Assembly (NCBI GenBank): GCA_012727685.1
Contig: JAAYGO010000164.1
Location: 1 to 26,736 of the forward strand
Direction: 5' to 3'
DNA length: 26,736 nucleotides
Source of the DNA: Bacillota bacterium
GTDB lineage: Bacteria > Bacillota > Dethiobacteria > DTU022
Shown here: positions 6,913 to 14,739 of the stretch, in pieces
Position numbering within the stretch: position 1 is the first letter of the stretch
Layout of the letters: every line of letters starts with the position of its first letter
The notes under the pieces: generated by a model
What the model saw: the letters and a program-made list of their open reading frames with translations, nothing else
What the model was told of the DNA's origin: nothing
The model's database searches: none
Position numbers and translations under genes: made by a program

Positions 6913-9348
6913 TCACCGGCGCCGCATGTTTTTCAGCTCGTTTAAGATGGACATGATTTCACCGGCCGACATGGGCTTATAAAAATAATAGCCCTGCACT
7001 TTATCGCAGGCACTATCGCGCAAGTAGATAAACTGCTCCTCCGTTTCGACCCCTTCAGCCACGACTTCAACACCAAGATTTTTCGCGATCTGAATAATGC
7101 TTTTGATAATGGCTCGATCTTTATTGGACCGGGAAGAGATGCCGCGCACAAACTCCGTACCGATTTTGATTAAGTCGATGGGGAATACTTGAAGCCGGCT
7201 TAAGGAGGAGTGACCGGTGCCAAAATCGTCGATGGCGATTGAAGCCCCGCGCTTTTTGATCTCCTGCAGCCGCTCCAAGAGGAAAGGCTCTTCTTTAAAA
7301 GCAGAGCTTTCGGTGATCTCGATCTGGATATTTTTAGCGTCCGTACTGGTAGCCTTTAAAATCGCATTGATATCATCGGCAATGCCCGGATCTTTTAACT
7401 GGAGCAGAGAGAGGTTGATGGCGATGCTGAGCTCTTTATGAAAATAGTCCTGGAACAGCTTGAGCTGCTCGCATGCGGTCCTGATCACCCACAGCCCGAT
7501 CGGTTTGATCAGTCCTGTCTGTTCGGCGAGGGGGATAAAATCTTTCGGGGGGATCTGCCCGTATTCCTCATTGTTCCAGCGCAAAAGCACTTCAAAGCCG
7601 CAAATTTCAAGTGTCTCTACTTTGACCAGGGGCTGGTATTGCAGCGATAGTTCATTTTTATCAAGGGCCCTGTACAAGCTGTTTGTTAATTTCAGTTTTT
7701 TGATGATATCTTCTTTGATCTCCGCAGTACAAAAAACGCATTGATTCTTACCCTTGCTCTTTGCCGAATACATGGCGATATCAGCATTCCTGATTAAAGT
7801 TTCGGGATCTTCGCCATCAATCGGGTAGATGGCCACACCGATACTGGCTGAAATAAAATATTCCACATCCTGAACGGTAATCGGCTCCTTTAAAACATTC
7901 TTAATTCTCTTAACTGTTTTGGAAATGTCTTCCAATCTTTTAACATTTGAAACTTTGATTAAAAATTCATCTCCCCCAAATCTCGCCATCGTATCCTCTT
8001 CCCTTAAACAGGAAGAGATCAGTTGCGCCGCCTGCCAGAGGACCAGATCGCCGGTGACATGCCCCGCCAGATCATTGACCGACTTAAAAGAGTCAAAATC
8101 AACGAACAGGACGCCGACCATAGTGGCATTTCTTCTGGCCATCAGGATAGAGTGGTTTAGATGCTCCATGAAAAGCTCTCGATTCGGAAGCCCGGTCAAA
8201 GAATCATAATAAGCCATTTTATATAATTTCTGCTCAGATTCTTCAAGGCTGTTTCTTTGACTATTGATTCTCTCAATATATTCGGCTGTTTTATCTTTAT
8301 AGAGTTTTATTAACGTCGTGATCATCATTACGCCTGCATAGGAAAATAAAGCCGGCAATGGTGCCGGGCTCATGCTTCTAATTATGATCACAAAGGCATG
8401 GATTAAATTGGTGGCATTCATTAAGAGAGAAGCCACATATCCCGGTTTGTTTTCCTTTAGGACCAGCCAAATTGAAATTAACATCTGTATTTGAAGGAGT
8501 ACTCCTCTAATCGTAGACTCCTCCATGTAAAGGGATCCCGCGATTTCGCTTTCCGGCAAAAAGAGGAATTGATAAAAGGAGATAATCACATAAAGGGTCA
8601 CGCCGGCAATGATATTGACATAGCTGCTGCTACGGTGCAGTTCATCGATTTTAAAGCTATCTTTTTTGAGGGTATGGTAGACGGCGAGGATGGGGACCAG
8701 CATAATGGCCGGTGCCATTTGCGGCAGGATTGGATACATGCTGCTCAACAGCACATCGGTAAATGAAGCAAGAATTAATGCGGCGATAATGGCCAGTAAA
8801 ATGTTGCGCGATTGCTTTTTAATATTAAGATCCCTAGCCTTTTTACCCCAGCGCCACAAGAGCAATAAACCGGCAACCGTATAAGCGATATAGTAGGCAT
8901 AAAAGAACCAGTCCCAGGCGTTGTTTTCGGCTACATTGACCCACCCATATTGTGTGTAATGAAGCTGATAGGGAAAGGGGTTAAAATCATTGGGAATGGC
9001 AAAAGCGAAGACAGTAATGGCCGCGGGCAGATAGAGTAAAGGATAAAACCACCACTTTTTAAGCGGCGCCCGGCTGCCGGTAATAATCAAGATGAAGTGC
9101 AGCAAAACGGCGTAGGCTGTCCCCCAGCCGAGGGCTGAAAAGCGGCGCCACATTTCGCATGTGGCAGCGTCAGGGGCATTGGTGGCCAGCGCCAGCCCCG
9201 CCGACCAGAAATTGAGCGCCATGATCAGCGCAAAAAACCCCCGGTTAGCGGGAGCCTGATGATTTTTTTGCAGCACCAGGATCCCGCAGGCCAGCATGAC
9301 AACGCATACAGAAACAAACAAGATCGAAAACAGCGATGAAAGAAGCAT
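6913..9348 (-). CDS. Membrane GGDEF-EAL cyclic-di-GMP signalling protein
   Basis: The product has a long N-terminal membrane region of about 360 residues with perhaps ten helices, the first part resembling the 7TM region found in front of histidine kinases. A coiled linker, GGDEF and EAL domains follow. The GGDEF site is intact (RFGGDEF, about residue 456), and REED five residues before it matches the RxxD inhibitory site, so it probably has diguanylate cyclase activity with product feedback. In the EAL domain the signature reads EVLLRW (the ExLxR form) and the DDFGTG loop is present, so phosphodiesterase activity is also plausible. I chose ATG at 9348 because AGGAG lies 7 bases upstream. A TTG at 9408 would add 20 residues but has no site. 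It is co-directional with the exporter operon, 178 bases upstream of it, so a regulatory link is possible. Confidence 0.9.
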   Translation of the reverse strand: MLLSSLFSILFVSVCVVMLACGILVLQKNHQAPANRGFFALIMALNFWSAGLALATNAPDAATCEMWRRFSALGWGTAYAVLLHFILIITGSRAPLKKWWFYPLLYLPAAITVFAFAIPNDFNPFPYQLHYTQYGWVNVAENNAWDWFFYAYYIAYTVAGLLLLWRWGKKARDLNIKKQSRNILLAIIAALILASFTDVLLSSMYPILPQMAPAIMLVPILAVYHTLKKDSFKIDELHRSSSYVNIIAGVTLYVIISFYQFLFLPESEIAGSLYMEESTIRGVLLQIQMLISIWLVLKENKPGYVASLLMNATNLIHAFVIIIRSMSPAPLPALFSYAGVMMITTLIKLYKDKTAEYIERINSQRNSLEESEQKLYKMAYYDSLTGLPNRELFMEHLNHSILMARRNATMVGVLFVDFDSFKSVNDLAGHVTGDLVLWQAAQLISSCLREEDTMARFGGDEFLIKVSNVKRLEDISKTVKRIKNVLKEPITVQDVEYFISASIGVAIYPIDGEDPETLIRNADIAMYSAKSKGKNQCVFCTAEIKEDIIKKLKLTNSLYRALDKNELSLQYQPLVKVETLEICGFEVLLRWNNEEYGQIPPKDFIPLAEQTGLIKPIGLWVIRTACEQLKLFQDYFHKELSIAINLSLLQLKDPGIADDINAILKATSTDAKNIQIEITESSAFKEEPFLLERLQEIKKRGASIAIDDFGTGHSSLSRLQVFPIDLIKIGTEFVRGISSRSNKDRAIIKSIIQIAKNLGVEVVAEGVETEEQFIYLRDSACDKVQGYYFYKPMSAGEIMSILNELKNMRRR

Positions 9349-9788
9349 CTCCCCACTCCTGTCGCTCATAAACCTGGCGGGCTTACCGCCTAAAGGCCCG
9401 GGACACAATCATTGAAGCAGTACATGGTGATGCTATTCCTTGCTTGATCCTCTATGCCCGATTCTGGAAAGCCGTGTTCTTTGCTTGTAAAATACAGGGC
9501 GGCAGATCTAGACGGCTATAATAGATAATTATAACATGAAAATGTTGTATTTTGTTGAATTTTAGTTAAAGTGCCTAAAACATAAAATTTGTACCCGGTT
9601 TAAACGGAGGCGGCGCAAACGAAATCTGCGCCCACATGCGGAGTGGATGCGGAGATATGATCGCAAGCAGGCCTGGAAGCTTTCCAGGCCTGCTGATCAG
9701 TGCCGGCTGCAAGCAGATTAGAAGGTCAGTGGGGAGAGGAAATCCGGCATGCCGGTTTTCAGGGCAAGCCGGAAGGGAAGCCAGCCCC
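9349..9788. other. Gene-free spacer of about 440 bases
   Basis: No convincing gene was found here. The half nearer the GGDEF-EAL gene is AT-rich around 9515-9595 and contains TATAAT-like hexamers on both strands, but none has a good -35 partner. The other half carries a perfect 13-base-pair hairpin (listed separately) and a 12-base palindrome CCGGCATGCCGG at 9744-9755. The palindrome lies just past the stop of the DUF3307 gene and may help end that transcript. Confidence 0.5.
9666..9694. terminator. Perfect 13-bp inverted repeat, possible terminator without a U-tract
   Basis: AGCAGGCCTGGAA pairs without mismatch with TTCCAGGCCTGCT across a 3-base loop. It lies about 95 bases past the stop of the DUF3307 gene. 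There is no T-run on either strand, so it is not a classical intrinsic terminator. It may still block transcription, protect an RNA 3' end or bind a protein. Confidence 0.4.
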
Positions 9789-10514
9789 CTAAACAAATAA
9801 AAGATAGGCGGCGATGGCCAATAGCGTGCTGAGGAGGGTTCCAAGAAGGTAATATTCTGCAAACTGCTTCTCCTCGGCTATTTTCTTATACCGGGCCACG
9901 GATTTGGCAGTCAGGACAAGGCCGATGGCGGAATACTGTGCCACGCTGAGCAGCAGTATGATCGTAAATCTCTCCACCGTGCCGATAAAAGCGCCGGTCC
10001 GGTTTGCATGATTCGCCTCTTCGGCCGGTTTATATTGCGCAACCAGTTGTTTAATCGTGATATTGGCTGGTTTATGTACCGCCAGGATCAATCCAATCCA
10101 TCCGAGCATAGCGCCGGGATTTTCCGTGATGGCAGCCAAATAATTGCCGATTGAAGGCAGCAAGTTGAAATCAAACCCGAGATAAACAAACAGCGAGGCC
10201 ACGGTGAACATGGTTCCAAGGTGTATGATCTGGTCCGCAATATAGGTTGCCGCGTTCTGCGCTTTTCCCCTTGCCCAAAGGAATTTTATGCTGTCCACCA
10301 CAAAATGTAAAACAGCTAGAGCACTGGCAGAAAGCAGCACCGGAATCGACCAGAAAGGAATTGCACAGGCAAAAGAGATGAGAAAATAGATGAGGCCGTG
10401 CAGCAGCACATAGCAATATCCGTTTCGTTTCTTTTCTGAAAGTTTATCGCTTTGGAAATAAAAATCCCCTAAAAGATGAATGGTCAGAAAAAAGCCGAAC
10501 AGCAGCTTAAACAT
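9789..10514 (-). CDS. DUF3307 family membrane protein, partner of SatD
   Basis: The 241-residue protein is mostly hydrophobic, with about six to seven predicted membrane helices. It begins with FFLTIHLLGDFYFQSDKLSEKK, where the His-Leu-x-Gly-Asp-Phe-x-x-Gln pattern is the hallmark of DUF3307 proteins. A second conserved-looking stretch is LHFVVDSIKFLW. Its function is unknown. The gene starts 3 bases after the satD stop and its Shine-Dalgarno site (AAAGGAG) lies inside the satD end, so the two are translated together. The SatD-DUF3307 pairing is known from other Firmicutes, which supports both calls. Confidence 0.82.
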   Translation of the reverse strand: MFKLLFGFFLTIHLLGDFYFQSDKLSEKKRNGYCYVLLHGLIYFLISFACAIPFWSIPVLLSASALAVLHFVVDSIKFLWARGKAQNAATYIADQIIHLGTMFTVASLFVYLGFDFNLLPSIGNYLAAITENPGAMLGWIGLILAVHKPANITIKQLVAQYKPAEEANHANRTGAFIGTVERFTIILLLSVAQYSAIGLVLTAKSVARYKKIAEEKQFAEYYLLGTLLSTLLAIAAYLLFV

Positions 10515-10517
10515 TTT

Positions 10518-11195
10518 CTACTCCTTTATCTCAGACAAGATTTCGGAAACAACGAGCAGCGCCTTTTGATAGGTATAAAAATTGGCATTGGCCAGAGCTC
10601 TTTGCACACTTGACTGGTGGATGCCGAGCTTCTGCGCCGCATCGCTTTGGATTTCACGGTAATCGAGATAAGCGTTAATCACTTCCCGCTGTCTCCCGGT
10701 CCAGCGGGCTTTTAAAGCCGTGCACAGGGCAAAAATTGTGTTGAGGAGCTCGGACAAAGCGGCATGCTCTTCGATGGCTATTTTTATATTTTGCTTCGCT
10801 TCCTTATTTCTTTTCTCCGCCGTTTTCAGTTCATCGATCATCTTGCGGGCATAATAATAAGCCGGTCCATCCGCCCCCAGGGGGAAATGGCGATCAATGG
10901 CCGTGGTAATTCTGCCGACGCCGATCCCAAAGCGCATCATGACGGGGTGCATTTCCCGTTCAATCTTATCGACGATGGCCAGGGCGTGGCCCCCTGCCTC
11001 AAGCAGCCCTTGAAATTCATCGCCGAGCGTCAGCATAAACCTGGAGGCCAGGTCTCCGGAATATTTTTTGTTAATCCCGGACAACACTGCACCCAGCTTT
11101 TCCTGGACCGCCCGGCGGTCGCTGATTTTTTTCGAAGCCACGATATCACCGATCACCGCGATATAGGGCTTAAAATTAAACGAAAAAGAAAGCAT
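10518..11195 (-). CDS. SatD family protein with C-terminal helix-turn-helix
   Basis: The 225-residue protein starts YIAVIGDIVASKKISDR, the typical SatD family opening. It has a central LTLGDEFQGLL motif and a FGIGVGRITTAI motif reminiscent of nucleotide-binding or cyclase-like folds. The C-terminus reads as a helix-turn-helix (about residues 183-205, DAAQKLGIHQSSVQRALANA). SatD was named in Streptococcus mutans for a role in secretion and acid tolerance; its biochemistry is not settled. The HTH suggests DNA binding, perhaps to the repeat cluster in front of its own gene. It is the first gene of a two-gene operon with the DUF3307 membrane protein. The ATG is preceded by GGGGTG at short spacing. 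Confidence 0.82.
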   Translation of the reverse strand: MLSFSFNFKPYIAVIGDIVASKKISDRRAVQEKLGAVLSGINKKYSGDLASRFMLTLGDEFQGLLEAGGHALAIVDKIEREMHPVMMRFGIGVGRITTAIDRHFPLGADGPAYYYARKMIDELKTAEKRNKEAKQNIKIAIEEHAALSELLNTIFALCTALKARWTGRQREVINAYLDYREIQSDAAQKLGIHQSSVQRALANANFYTYQKALLVVSEILSEIKE

Positions 11196-11212
11196 GCCGT
11201 CACCCCGATCTC

Positions 11213-11242
11213 AGTTTAAGCCGTTTACGGGGGAGCTGTCAA
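11213..11242 (-). promoter_or_regulatory. Sigma-A type promoter of satD
   Basis: On the minus strand a perfect TTGACA (11237-11242) and TAAACT (11213-11218) are separated by 18 bases. Transcription would start near 11206, leaving a leader of roughly 11 bases before the satD ATG at 11195. Confidence 0.65.
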
Positions 11243-11247
11243 CAGTT

Positions 11248-11313
11248 TTATGCGTTCCGAAATACATAAAATATGACTATGCACTTTTTAATGCATAATT
11301 TCAATTTATGCAC
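11248..11313. promoter_or_regulatory. Cluster of TGCATAA-type repeats, possible operator between satD and a divergent gene
   Basis: Four copies of an (A/T)TATGCRY-like octamer occur at 11248-11255, 11277-11284, 11289-11296 and 11306-11313. The last two form a perfect inverted repeat, TGCATAA, 7 bases, TTATGCA on the minus strand. They lie just upstream of the satD -35 element and upstream of the divergent gene at 11413. A binding site for SatD itself or another regulator is plausible; this is inference. Confidence 0.45.
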
Positions 11314-11412
11314 CAAAGCGGCCTAGAGCAGGCACTCATGCCGCCAGCCCAAGCTGGTGCAACAGCAAAAAATTTGGACAAACCCGGGCGCTTATGATAG
11401 TCTAAAACTGAT

Positions 11413-12435
11413 ATGCGCAACTTTATGTCAATCACGCTGGCTCTTTTACTTTCTTTCGCCATCTACGGGGCGATCAGCGGCCCGCCCATCGCCTCTCCCC
11501 CGCCGCAGTCCGGCTGTGTAGATCTCGCCAATCTTAAACGGGCGCCTGCGGCGCGGGAAGACAAGCCGGCGGGACTGCGGCAGATGACGCTGAAGGACGT
11601 CTACGCCCTGGCCCGCAGGGGTGAAAGCCTGGCGCTCCGCGACCTGGAACAGTTTGACGGCAAGGCCATCGGCGCTAGCTTTATGATCATGCGCTATGAA
11701 GTGGAGGGCGGCCATGTGCTTACCGTCCACTGCGACAGTCCGGAAGCGGCGCTCAACTATGCACGCCTCGCCAAGGGGGGCGGCGACCCGTTCGACGAAA
11801 CCCTGACCGTCGATATCCGCGCCGGAACAGAGGCGGTGGCGGCCTATTTGAATCCTTTGCACTCGCTGCTAAGCGTAAAAATCGAGGACAGCCACAGCGG
11901 CACTCCGGCCCGGGAGCTCATCTACGAGTCATCCGGTTACCGCTACTACCTGAATACAAGCCGTGCCGATCGGATTTTCGTCACCTTTGACAACGGCGAG
12001 CGGCTGTCGCTCAAGGAGGCGCTGGAGCAGCGCAGGCTGACGGTGGAAGATGCAGTGGCCAACGGGCTGCGCAATATTATCATGGCGCCCGTTGACAACC
12101 CGCTGGGCGGTTTCTTTACAGTCCTCCACCACGACCACAGGTTCACTTTTAACCGCGAGCCCTTTTACCCCTCCGCCTCGTTTATGTATGTCGTGCCTGA
12201 AGAGCCTTATGCCGCCTATTTCGATCTGGCGGAACTGGCGGAGATCCTCGACCTCCAGGACAGAAGCGAGCTTGCCGGAAAGCTGCGCTGCATCGCCAGG
12301 GCAAAAAAACTGCCGGTCATGGCCGACAAAACCTATCTCGCGGCGGATTCCCTTGCCGAAGCCGGCATCTCCGTCGAGATCGGCTGGGGATTCAGTTCAC
12401 ATACGCCGGTGCGCTTCATTTCTTCGGGCGAGTAG
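11413..12435 (+). CDS. Unrecognised secreted or membrane-anchored protein
   Basis: The 340-residue product begins with a hydrophobic segment (about residues 5-22) that looks like a signal peptide or anchor, with no lipobox cysteine at the right place (the nearest is Cys35). The mature part has no motif I recognise. Notable stretches are LRDLEQFDGKAIGASFMIMRY, a DPFDETLTVDIRAGTEAV segment, YLNPLHSLLSVKIEDSH and the end WGFSSHTPVRF. Base composition and codon use match the neighbours, and the frame is long and clean, so it is a real gene. No Shine-Dalgarno site precedes ATG 11413, and TATGAT at 11393-11398 is close, so the mRNA may be leaderless or start at ATG 11425. It is convergent with the GMP synthase gene and divergent from satD. 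Confidence 0.75.
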   Translation: MRNFMSITLALLLSFAIYGAISGPPIASPPPQSGCVDLANLKRAPAAREDKPAGLRQMTLKDVYALARRGESLALRDLEQFDGKAIGASFMIMRYEVEGGHVLTVHCDSPEAALNYARLAKGGGDPFDETLTVDIRAGTEAVAAYLNPLHSLLSVKIEDSHSGTPARELIYESSGYRYYLNTSRADRIFVTFDNGERLSLKEALEQRRLTVEDAVANGLRNIIMAPVDNPLGGFFTVLHHDHRFTFNREPFYPSASFMYVVPEEPYAAYFDLAELAEILDLQDRSELAGKLRCIARAKKLPVMADKTYLAADSLAEAGISVEIGWGFSSHTPVRFISSGE

Positions 12436-12476
12436 CATCTAGCGGTCCCAGCGGAGGCAGGCGCACAAGGCCGCGC

Positions 12477-13454
12477 CTACTCCCACTCGATGGTGCCAGG
12501 AGGCTTGGGCGTTATATCGTAGACCACCCGTGAAACGTCCGGTATTTCCCCGGTAATACGGTTGGAGACCCGGGCCAGCAGCTCGAAGGGCAGGCGGGCC
12601 CAATCGGCGGTCATGGCATTTTCGGATACGACCGCCCGCAGGACGATCACCGGGCCGTAATGGCGTTCGTTTTCCTTCATGCCGACCGCGCTGACCCCGC
12701 TGTAAATGGCAAAAAACTGCCACAGCTCTCCCGCCAGGTCGGCTTTTTCCACCTCTTCCCTGAAAATGGCATCCGCCTCCCGCAAAATGGAGAGCTTTTC
12801 GGCGGTAACCTCGCCGATCACCCGCACCGCCAGCCCCGGGCCCGGGAAAGGCTGGCGATTTAAGATCGCCTCCGGCAAGCCCAGCTCCCGCCCCACCAGG
12901 CGCACCTCGTCTTTATACAGCTCGCGCAGCGGCTCGATCAACTCGAAACCCAGCTCGGCCGGAAGGCCGCCCACGTTATGGTGCGACTTGATCACCGCGG
13001 CGCCGCCGGATCCGCTCTCGATCACATCCGGGTAAATGGTCCCCTGGGCCAGGAAGGCGACATTCCCCAGGGAAAGCGCTTTTTCCTTGAAAACATCGAT
13101 AAAAGTGGAGCCGATGATCCGCCGTTTCTGCTCCGGATCCGTGACCTCCTTCAAACGCTCTAGAAACAGCTCCCGGGCATCCACCTGGATGAATTCACCT
13201 TTCAAGTGGCTGCTGAACACCCCGGCCACCTGCTCGGCTTCACCTTTGCGCAGCAGCCCGTGATCCACAAAAATGGAGATCAGGCGTTCCCCCACCGCGC
13301 GGTCCAGCAGAAAAGCCACCACGGAGGAATCAACGCCGCCGCTTAAAGCGCAAACCACCCTTTGCTCCGGTCCGACCACGCCCCGGATCTGCTCCACAGC
13401 CTGCTCGATGAATTCACGCGGCGTCCAGTTGTTGCTGCCAATAGTCTTGTCCAT
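12477..13454 (-). CDS. guaA: GMP synthase ATP-pyrophosphatase subunit (glutaminase domain absent)
   Basis: The product (325 residues) corresponds to the C-terminal two thirds of bacterial GuaA: the N-type ATP-pyrophosphatase domain with the P-loop ALSGGVDSSV (about residues 38-47), IFVDHGLLRKGE, GTIYPDVIES and HHNVGG, then the dimerisation domain ending in KPPGTIEWE. It adenylates XMP and would aminate it to GMP. The usual ~190-residue N-terminal glutaminase domain is missing: upstream there is only a 145-base divergent spacer. It therefore resembles the archaeal two-subunit form (GuaAB) and would need a separate glutaminase or free ammonia. The ATG at 13454 has AAGGAG 7 bases upstream; a TTG two codons earlier is too close to that site. 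The ATPase motifs are intact, so it does not look like decay. Confidence 0.9.
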   Translation of the reverse strand: MDKTIGSNNWTPREFIEQAVEQIRGVVGPEQRVVCALSGGVDSSVVAFLLDRAVGERLISIFVDHGLLRKGEAEQVAGVFSSHLKGEFIQVDARELFLERLKEVTDPEQKRRIIGSTFIDVFKEKALSLGNVAFLAQGTIYPDVIESGSGGAAVIKSHHNVGGLPAELGFELIEPLRELYKDEVRLVGRELGLPEAILNRQPFPGPGLAVRVIGEVTAEKLSILREADAIFREEVEKADLAGELWQFFAIYSGVSAVGMKENERHYGPVIVLRAVVSENAMTADWARLPFELLARVSNRITGEIPDVSRVVYDITPKPPGTIEWE

Positions 13455-13577
13455 AGCCAAACTCCTTCCCTAAGGGATCAAGGGACGGTTTTATTATGCC
13501 CCGTTCCTTCTATTCGCTGGCTAGATGCTGTTTCCTGCGCGCAGGGGAAACATTGTCACGGGGAGGGGATTAGAGGC

Positions 13578-13586
13578 CATACTATA
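13578..13586 (+). promoter_or_regulatory. Possible sporulation (mother-cell sigma) -10 element
   Basis: CATACTATA at 13578-13586 matches the sigma-K -10 consensus CATAnnnTA and nearly matches sigma-E. The -35 side is weak (CAC near 13557-13559). If used, transcription would begin near 13593, which fits the second start codon (13624) of the ATPase gene better than ATG 13600. This is tentative. Confidence 0.25.
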
Positions 13587-13599
13587 AAGGGAATGGACT

Positions 13600-14727
13600 A
13601 TGGCGAGGGAGTGGTTTTGTAGAATGTCCGGCGGGAAATTGAAAAAGGTGTTTCCGGGTTCCAACTCGGCTTACGGCTTTTATTCCTTTTATGATCAGAT
13701 CATCGAGGATGACGCGGCGCGCATCTTCGTGATCAAGGGCGGGCCGGGCGTGGGGAAATCCACGTTTATGACCACCATCGCCCGGGAAATGATGCGGCTG
13801 GGTTATGACGTGGAGTACCACTGCTGCTCGGCAGATCCCGAATCCGTGGACGGGATCGTGATCCCCAGCTTGAACATCGCCTGTATTGACGGCACGGCGC
13901 CCCACATCGTGGATCCTAAAAACCCGGGCGCAGTTGATGAGATCATCCATCTGGGCGAATTCTGGAACGAGGAGGGCATGATCGCCCGCCGGGAAGCGAT
14001 CCTGAAAGCCAACCGGGAGATCAAGCGTCTTTACCGCAGCGCCTACCGCTACCTGGCCGCGGCCAAGCTGTTTATCGACGAGATCGAGCATTACTACCGC
14101 GACAACAACGCCCTGGATACGGCCGGACTGGATAAGCTGGCTCTCGCCTTGATCGAAGAAATCTTTGGCGGGACGGCCTGTGCAGCAGGGCAGAAGCGGC
14201 GGGAGCGGCACCTTTTCGCCACCGCCATAACCCCCGACGGACCGGTCAGCTACCTGGACAGCATCGTGGGTGAAAACTTCAAGCGCTATATCATCTCCGG
14301 CGATGACGGCACCGGCAAAAACGAGCTGATCGCCCGCATCAAGGATGCCGCTTTCATGCACGGCTATTATGTGGAGGTCTATCACTGCGCCCTGGATCCC
14401 TTAAAAATCGATCACGTGATCATCCCCCAGTTAAACATAGCGGTCTTGAACAGCGTCACCCCCCACATCCTGGAACCAACGGGGGGCGACCGCCTGATCA
14501 AGACCGATGCCTTTGTCAAGAACCCGGGAGGCTTGCTGGAAAAGGAGCGCGACCAGGCGCGCCGCCTTTACGAGGACAGCTTCAACACGGCGATTGGATA
14601 CCTGGCCCGGGCGCGCGCGGTCCACCATGAGTTGGAAACTTACTATATCCCCAATATGCGCTTTGAGGAAATTGACAACCAGGCCCAGGCTGTGCTGGAA
14701 AAGATCATGACCTACGCCAGGGCTTAG
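13600..14727 (+). CDS. Tandem P-loop ATPase-like protein (PRK06851-like)
   Basis: The 375-residue protein contains two similar halves. The first has a full Walker A (IKGGPGVGKSTFM, about residues 47-59) followed by YHCCSADPESVDGIVIP and APHIVDP. The second repeats this layout with ISGDDGTGKNELI, YHCALDPLKIDHVIIP and TPHILEP, but its Walker A ends GKN instead of GKS/T. The duplication is clear from the repeated 'YHC..DP..(V/I)D.(I/V)IIP..NI...(D/N)...PHI' pattern. Members of this family are listed as uncharacterised ATPases in spore-forming Firmicutes. Only the first site is likely to hydrolyse ATP. ATG 13600 has AAGGGA 7 bases upstream; ATG 13624 (MSGGKLKKVFPG) is an alternative start. It stands alone on the plus strand between guaA and pyrG. 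Confidence 0.8.
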   Translation: MAREWFCRMSGGKLKKVFPGSNSAYGFYSFYDQIIEDDAARIFVIKGGPGVGKSTFMTTIAREMMRLGYDVEYHCCSADPESVDGIVIPSLNIACIDGTAPHIVDPKNPGAVDEIIHLGEFWNEEGMIARREAILKANREIKRLYRSAYRYLAAAKLFIDEIEHYYRDNNALDTAGLDKLALALIEEIFGGTACAAGQKRRERHLFATAITPDGPVSYLDSIVGENFKRYIISGDDGTGKNELIARIKDAAFMHGYYVEVYHCALDPLKIDHVIIPQLNIAVLNSVTPHILEPTGGDRLIKTDAFVKNPGGLLEKERDQARRLYEDSFNTAIGYLARARAVHHELETYYIPNMRFEEIDNQAQAVLEKIMTYARA

Positions 14728-14739
14728 CCCCGAGCACGC

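Noticed and set aside
6756..6956. Plus-strand proline-rich frame (66 codons) near the exporter operon as a possible precursor peptide
   Set aside because: It starts at TTG without a ribosome site, is on the opposite strand to the operon, overlaps the end of the GGDEF-EAL gene, and its Pro residues are the complement of the minus-strand GGA-rich sequence.
13582..14385. Minus-strand open frame of 267 codons
   Set aside because: It is antisense to the tandem P-loop ATPase, whose repeated motifs prove the plus-strand frame.
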